Shown here: piece by piece, positions 15,600 to 19,354 of the stretch
How positions within the stretch are numbered: the first letter of the stretch is position 1
Layout: every line of letters starts with the position of its first letter
Source of the DNA: Candidatus Aminicenantota bacterium
GTDB lineage: Bacteria; Acidobacteriota; Aminicenantia; UBA2199
Reading direction: 5' to 3'
Assembly: GCA_023136725.1 (NCBI GenBank)
Contig: JAGLQR010000004.1
Location: forward strand, 1 to 19,354
Length of the DNA: 19,354 nucleotides
Program-made: the position numbers and the translations under genes
Notes under the pieces: model-generated
What the model saw: the letters and a program-made list of their open reading frames with translations, nothing else
What the model was told of the DNA's origin: nothing
The model's database searches: none

Positions 15600-16968
15600 G
15601 TCCTTCCCCCTTCTGCTGCTTATTTCCACCTCTCCCTGTAAGGATCTGAAGAGGTAAAAAGAACAGGATGGAAACAAAAAGATGGAATGCAAACCAGGCA
15701 CCGCGGAAGCCTAGATTTATCAGGATTGTAAATATATTTTTTGACCCTATATCATCAATATACCTGTATGTCACAGGTGAGGTTTCAAGAATTGCGAACA
15801 ATGTTCCAAGTTTTTTCCTTAGTAAAGAATGTTGAAAAAAGAAACGGGAATAAGCATCACAGATCTTTGTAAATAGAGGTGATTTCACCGCTAATCCTGA
15901 AAGGAATTTATCAAATCCGTTCAAATGTGTAGTATCTGTTTTGGAAAGGAATTCAACATATTTCTTTTCATTATATGCAGTTGACTTTTTCCCGATAAGA
16001 TATTTTGTGAAAACACGGCATTCCCTGACAGCCCGGTAATATTTCTGCCCATCAAGTTCACCTTGAACAGAATCTTTTATCATTGCATTTATGTCCGAGA
16101 ACCCTCCGCTCAATTCCTTAAGAATAATATTATCTTCAGCCACACTGTCATTTCTGAATGTGGCAAGCTGTCCCAGTGTCAGGGGAAGAAATGAATATAT
16201 TATCCGATCAAGGACAGATATAATTGAAACCGGGATCCACATCGGAATGGAAAGAAATTTCGGACGTTTCCCTTTCAATTCAGATATTTTCTTCAGAAAT
16301 TCTCTAATGGAAAGTTTATCAGGGCCTCCGATATCATAAGTATCACCCTTAAATATAGATTTCGTAAGAATTTGAATTATTGTGCTGCATACATCATCTA
16401 AATGAACTGGTTGGACAATGGCCTTCCCTCCACCGAAAAGGGGTATCAGAGGCAACCCTGCAAACATTGAAAATCCCTTAAAAACAGGTGACCCGGAACC
16501 GAGGATCATTGTCGGCCTTAATATCGAATATTCCATCCCTGATCCATCAAGAAATTGTTCTGCTTTTTCTTTTGAAAAAGAATAAAAATACCTGTTTCTT
16601 TTAGAAAATTTCACTGCGATAGTACTTATAAAAAGAACTTTTTCCAATCCCTTTTGTTTTCCGGATATTACAATATCCTTAAAGGCTTCGAAATTTACTT
16701 TTTCATACTCGGCTTTTGCAGCCTTTCCTGTTATGGCTGCCATGTGCAATAGTATATTTATATTATCCGGTATGATCTTATGAACTTCCGGATCGGTAAT
16801 ATCACCATGCAGAATAACAACATTTTTGCCGAGTTTTTTTAAAGCATCCGGTACATCCTGTTCTGGTACAAGTAAATATACTTTATTGAATTCTGAAAGC
16901 TCAAGTTTTCCGATCAGTGTTTTTCCGACAAATCCGGAGGCTCCGGTTATTAGGATCGAGGATTTCAT
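15592..16968 (-). CDS. Extended SDR-family NAD(P)-dependent epimerase/dehydrogenase with a membrane-anchored C-terminal extension
   Basis: 458 residues. The N-terminal 290 form an extended short-chain dehydrogenase fold: TGASGFVG (8-15) binds NAD(P), Ser115 lies in LFIST, and Tyr129-x3-Lys133 is the catalytic pair. RPTMILG (151-157) and VQPVHLDDV (185-193) are typical of the NDUFA9-like/SDR_a5 group. Residues about 290-458 are an extension I do not recognise. It carries a hydrophobic segment at 420-441 that may anchor the enzyme to the inner membrane, with a short polar tail. Ordinary family members are about 300-350 residues. The ATG overlaps the glycosyltransferase stop (ATGA). The stop overlaps the GMC start by 8 nt. 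Together these imply coupled expression and perhaps consecutive steps on one substrate. Confidence 0.88.
   Translation of the reverse strand: MKSSILITGASGFVGKTLIGKLELSEFNKVYLLVPEQDVPDALKKLGKNVVILHGDITDPEVHKIIPDNINILLHMAAITGKAAKAEYEKVNFEAFKDIVISGKQKGLEKVLFISTIAVKFSKRNRYFYSFSKEKAEQFLDGSGMEYSILRPTMILGSGSPVFKGFSMFAGLPLIPLFGGGKAIVQPVHLDDVCSTIIQILTKSIFKGDTYDIGGPDKLSIREFLKKISELKGKRPKFLSIPMWIPVSIISVLDRIIYSFLPLTLGQLATFRNDSVAEDNIILKELSGGFSDINAMIKDSVQGELDGQKYYRAVRECRVFTKYLIGKKSTAYNEKKYVEFLSKTDTTHLNGFDKFLSGLAVKSPLFTKICDAYSRFFFQHSLLRKKLGTLFAILETSPVTYRYIDDIGSKNIFTILINLGFRGAWFAFHLFVSILFFLPLQILTGRGGNKQQKGEGRE
15601..15611 (-). promoter_or_regulatory. Ribosome-binding site deciding the GTG start of the GMC gene
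   Basis: AGGGGGAAGGA lies inside the end of the SDR gene, 1 nt before GTG 15597-15599, with the G-rich core about 7 nt upstream. It supports this start over a longer frame that would run 110 bp into the SDR gene. Confidence 0.6.
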
Positions 16969-17696
16969 AAAATATTCTTTTTCTTATAGCCCATCATCCT
17001 GAATACACCTTTTATATCAAGCCAGGCAGTTCTGATGATCTTGACCCGCGAATCACGATCCTCTATCCATCTTACAGGGATCTCTTTAACTTTATACCCT
17101 TCCTTAAATCCAATATATAAAAGTTCAGTATCAAAAAACCATTCATCATCAATAATATGATCAAAAAGGTCGGTGACAACTTTTTTTGATACAGCCTTGA
17201 ATCCGCATTGGGCATCAGTGTAAGGGAAACCAAGGAGAAGCTTTAAAACTTTAATATATCCGCGTGAAATAATCTCCCTCTTTATGCTTCTGTCTACATT
17301 AGCACCCTTGAATTGTCTTGATCCTATAGCAATATGATAGTCCTCCATAATGGCTTCAACCATAGGAATAAATGCATTAAGATCCGTTGAGAGGTCAATA
17401 TCCATATATGTAAGGATATCAGCTTCACTCTTTTTCCAGGCATATTTAACCATTCTGCCACGTCCTTTCAGAGGAAGATGGGTAACCGTTACATCTTTAT
17501 ATTTTTTTTCTAAATCCTTTGCAACTTCAAGGGTTTTGTCTGTAGACGCATTGTCTCCAATAGTTATGACCCAATCAAAATTATTAGCATTTTCGGAAAG
17601 GAATTTCCTGAGAGATACAACACTAGTTTCCAGAACATGTTCCTCGTTATATACCGGCAGGAGTATGTCGACAAGCATCTTTTTTTTCCGGGCCAT
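16965..17696 (-). CDS. Family 2 glycosyltransferase, polyprenyl-phosphate-sugar synthase type
   Basis: 243 residues from ATG 17696. The N-terminus MLVDILLPVYNEEHVLE (7-23) starts a GT-A fold. GDNASTDKT (47-55) binds the nucleotide, MDIDLSTD (98-105) carries the Asp-x-Asp (99-101) metal site, and DAQCGFKAV (161-169) with EIPVRW (205-210) is typical of the DPM1/ALG5 group. These enzymes transfer a sugar from a nucleotide sugar to a polyprenyl phosphate on the cytoplasmic side of the membrane. There is no C-terminal membrane helix, unlike CsbB or GtrB. ATG 17696 is chosen for AGGAG 5 nt upstream; a longer frame from 17777 would include the promoter. The gene follows a YfhO-family gene and overlaps the SDR start by 4 nt. 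The sugar is not predictable. Confidence 0.92.
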   Translation of the reverse strand: MARKKKMLVDILLPVYNEEHVLETSVVSLRKFLSENANNFDWVITIGDNASTDKTLEVAKDLEKKYKDVTVTHLPLKGRGRMVKYAWKKSEADILTYMDIDLSTDLNAFIPMVEAIMEDYHIAIGSRQFKGANVDRSIKREIISRGYIKVLKLLLGFPYTDAQCGFKAVSKKVVTDLFDHIIDDEWFFDTELLYIGFKEGYKVKEIPVRWIEDRDSRVKIIRTAWLDIKGVFRMMGYKKKNIL

Positions 17697-17701
17697 TATT
17701 T

Positions 17702-17706
17702 CTCCT
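17702..17706 (-). promoter_or_regulatory. Shine-Dalgarno deciding the glycosyltransferase start
   Basis: AGGAG on the minus strand, 5 nt before ATG 17694-17696. It directly follows the 3' arm of an inverted repeat. Confidence 0.7.
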
Positions 17707-17745
17707 AGTCTGACAATTTGTAAAACCGGATGTTTTTGCCAGACT
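17707..17745 (-). repeat. Inverted repeat between promoter and Shine-Dalgarno of the glycosyltransferase
   Basis: On the minus strand AGTCTGGCAA (17745-17736) pairs with TTGTCAGACT (17716-17707), ten base pairs with one G-T. Inside, AAAC and GTTT can add a second short stem. No T-run follows, so it is not a classical terminator. It spans the predicted start of transcription and touches the ribosome-binding site; an operator or a 5' leader structure are both possible. Confidence 0.5.
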
Positions 17746-17747
17746 CC

Positions 17748-17777
17748 ATTATATCTGTGTGTCCAATCTGTTGTCAA
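17748..17777 (-). promoter_or_regulatory. Near-consensus sigma-70 promoter for the GT2-SDR-GMC-adaptor operon
   Basis: On the minus strand TTGACA (17777-17772), an 18-nt spacer, then TATAAT (17753-17748). Both hexamers are perfect. The -35 overlaps the stop codon of the YfhO gene. Transcription would start near 17741, about 45 nt before the glycosyltransferase ATG. Confidence 0.75.
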
Positions 17778-19354
17778 GTGGGAAAAGGGTCATTTGAGCC
17801 CCGTTTTTTTCTTCTCCCGAAGAGAATAAAAATAGCAGCAATAAATAATCCGGCAAAAGTCAATATCATCCCGATCGTTAGCGACAAAGGCATGTATTTA
17901 AAAGTTACGATGTGATCACCGGCTGGAATAAAAACACCCCGGAAAGCATAATTAGCAGACAGGATATCATTGTTGATCCCATCAATAAAAGCAACCCATC
18001 CGGGCATCAGTACATCACTCATAACCAATATCCCATCCTCGGCAGTATTAACTTCAAGTTCAACAATATCGTTTGTATAGGAAATGAAGCTGACATTGTT
18101 AAGTACATCAGATGAGGATGAATATCTTTTAAAAGGGACTTCCGGAGGTGCCGGGAGCAGAACTTTATCTCTGAGCCGGAAATCATTCTCCTTAAGATAC
18201 TCCAGTGAGCCTTTTTTGTCATTTATCACCTCAAAATCATAGACCATAAAAGCTCTCGGGAAGACATTCAAATTTTCATATACCCTATAGTTCAGATTGT
18301 TGAAAATGAGTTTATATTTACTGCTGACAGGAGTTTGGTTCCCCTTGTTAAAATAGTATTTCACATTCAGAAAATCTATCAGTTCTGAATTTTCATTCCA
18401 GTTATGATTGTGCACATCTCCTTTGTTCTGTGACAGGAAAAGATCACCATACTTCTTCAACACCGGCAGATCATATCCACCCATTAGATGTACGCTGTGG
18501 ACAGCATTATAATTCTGCAATTTTATGATATCGTCGACAATTACCCTGAAAGGAGAATACTCCCCGCTGAATTCTGAAAAAACTCCCGGAAAAGGTAAAA
18601 TATCAGACCTTTTTATTGTCGGGTTATATCCTATTGCAGGTATTGTCAGATCAACAACACAAATTATCACTATTAGTATCTCAAATATCTTTATCCCCAT
18701 TTTTTCCTTTATCAGCAGGAATACAATTATCAACAGTGAAATAGAAGTGAACAGGGTTATTAATACTCCGGTATTATCTGAGGAAAATATTTTGAAAAGT
18801 AGATACTTGAAAAATGGTATATCTCCCCCCGCCTGAGTATAAGGTGAATAGCCGGTCAGCTGAAGATAAGATTTTATCATTGAAAAAATAAAAAATAGCG
18901 ATATGGCTGACAGAGGCACAATGATAAATTTCAATATATTCCTTGTTTTTAATTCTCCGGAATCAAAATTTTTTCTGAAGACGTCATATCCATACCCGGC
19001 AAGGATAACAGAAATAAAAACAAAGAATATTTTCAGTCTCCCGTTGGCAACAATAGAAAATATCGGAAGATGGTTGAATACTTCGAATACCGGCAGCCTC
19101 CAGGCTATACCGAGAGAAAATACAGAAATAAATGCCAGAATTTTTACTATGATGGTATTTCTCTTTCTGAAAAGTACAAATATAAGAAATGATAGTGGTA
19201 TCAATCCGAAATATATTGCATGTTCATTATAGTTGGAAGCGCTTTTTGCAGGGCTTCTGAATGTTCTGTCCGGAGGATTTCCGAAAAAATCCGGATAGAC
19301 AAGAGTAGCCAGGCCTGTGATATTCCCGGCTGCGGAATCGGACCAGAACAAAGG
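17774..19354 (-). CDS. YfhO-family multipass membrane protein, C-terminal part (partial)
   Basis: 526 residues are visible; the frame runs open past the window edge, so the 5' end is missing. Several long hydrophobic segments lie in the first 250 visible residues, followed by a large extracytoplasmic domain and a final membrane helix near the C-terminus with a basic tail (RRKKRG). MSDVLMPGWVAFIDG, the ANYAFRGVFIPAGDH stretch and the following FKYMPLSLTIG are characteristic of YfhO proteins. YfhO is a GT-C-like transferase that uses lipid-linked sugars outside the cytoplasm, for example in teichoic acid glycosylation with CsbB in Bacillus. This lineage appears diderm, so the acceptor must differ. 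The next gene downstream is a GT2 that could supply the lipid-linked sugar. Confidence 0.88.
   Translation of the reverse strand, partial: PLFWSDSAAGNITGLATLVYPDFFGNPPDRTFRSPAKSASNYNEHAIYFGLIPLSFLIFVLFRKRNTIIVKILAFISVFSLGIAWRLPVFEVFNHLPIFSIVANGRLKIFFVFISVILAGYGYDVFRKNFDSGELKTRNILKFIIVPLSAISLFFIFSMIKSYLQLTGYSPYTQAGGDIPFFKYLLFKIFSSDNTGVLITLFTSISLLIIVFLLIKEKMGIKIFEILIVIICVVDLTIPAIGYNPTIKRSDILPFPGVFSEFSGEYSPFRVIVDDIIKLQNYNAVHSVHLMGGYDLPVLKKYGDLFLSQNKGDVHNHNWNENSELIDFLNVKYYFNKGNQTPVSSKYKLIFNNLNYRVYENLNVFPRAFMVYDFEVINDKKGSLEYLKENDFRLRDKVLLPAPPEVPFKRYSSSSDVLNNVSFISYTNDIVELEVNTAEDGILVMSDVLMPGWVAFIDGINNDILSANYAFRGVFIPAGDHIVTFKYMPLSLTIGMILTFAGLFIAAIFILFGRRKKRGSNDPFPT

Noticed and set aside
15600..15701. 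Longer N-terminus for the GMC oxidoreductase starting at 15701
   Set aside because: It would overlap the SDR gene by 110 bp, and the added residues come before the FAD-binding motif that normally starts the protein; the GTG at 15599 has a good ribosome-binding site.
17697..17777. Longer N-terminus for the glycosyltransferase starting at 17777
   Set aside because: It would translate through the -35/-10 promoter and the inverted repeat; ATG 17696 has AGGAG at ideal spacing and begins where the family begins.

Overview
The window looks like chromosomal DNA from an AT-rich, diderm (Gram-negative-type) bacterium. The envelope genes show this: an Omp85 assembly protein, a TamB-like protein, a SurA-like chaperone and a protein with a C-terminal outer-membrane barrel. 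Coding density is very high. Genes mostly overlap or lie within 20 bp of each other, and the largest gene-free gap is under 200 bp. I see no tRNA, rRNA, CRISPR array, insertion sequence or phage gene. I cannot assign a phylum from the sequence; an uncultured lineage is plausible.

Layout. (1) Positions 1-2345, + strand: the 3' end of a sigma-70-family sigma factor (region 4), overlapped by a DnaC/DnaI-type helicase-loader ATPase with a TTG start, then a MoxR-family AAA+ ATPase and a small unknown membrane protein. (2) Positions 10101-2346, - strand: an envelope-biogenesis operon read from an extended -10 promoter. Its order is small transaldolase, TamB-like protein, an Omp85 protein with seven POTRA-like repeats, a SurA-like protein without a parvulin domain, and a small membrane protein with split CxxC knuckles. 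Regions 1 and 2 converge with no gap. (3) Positions 10290-12116, + strand: a ferritin-like/VIT iron transporter fusion with a hairpin over its Shine-Dalgarno, then an exported protein of unknown function. (4) Positions 19354-12123, - strand: the end of a YfhO-family membrane protein, then a near-consensus promoter (TTGACA-N18-TATAAT) driving a family 2 glycosyltransferase, an extended SDR enzyme, a GMC oxidoreductase and a secreted protein that joins an HlyD-type adaptor to an outer-membrane barrel.

How the genes may work together. Region 2 is a self-contained outer-membrane protein and lipid transport set. In region 4, a soluble polyprenyl-phosphate-sugar-synthase-like GT2 next to a YfhO GT-C-like protein recalls the CsbB/YfhO extracytoplasmic glycosylation pairs of Firmicutes. 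The SDR and GMC enzymes suggest redox tailoring of a glycan or lipid.

The most unusual items are the adaptor-barrel fusion (12123-13979) and the TamB-like gene. The TamB reading frame has no usable start codon unless a frame change is assumed at a run of nine T (9413-9421).
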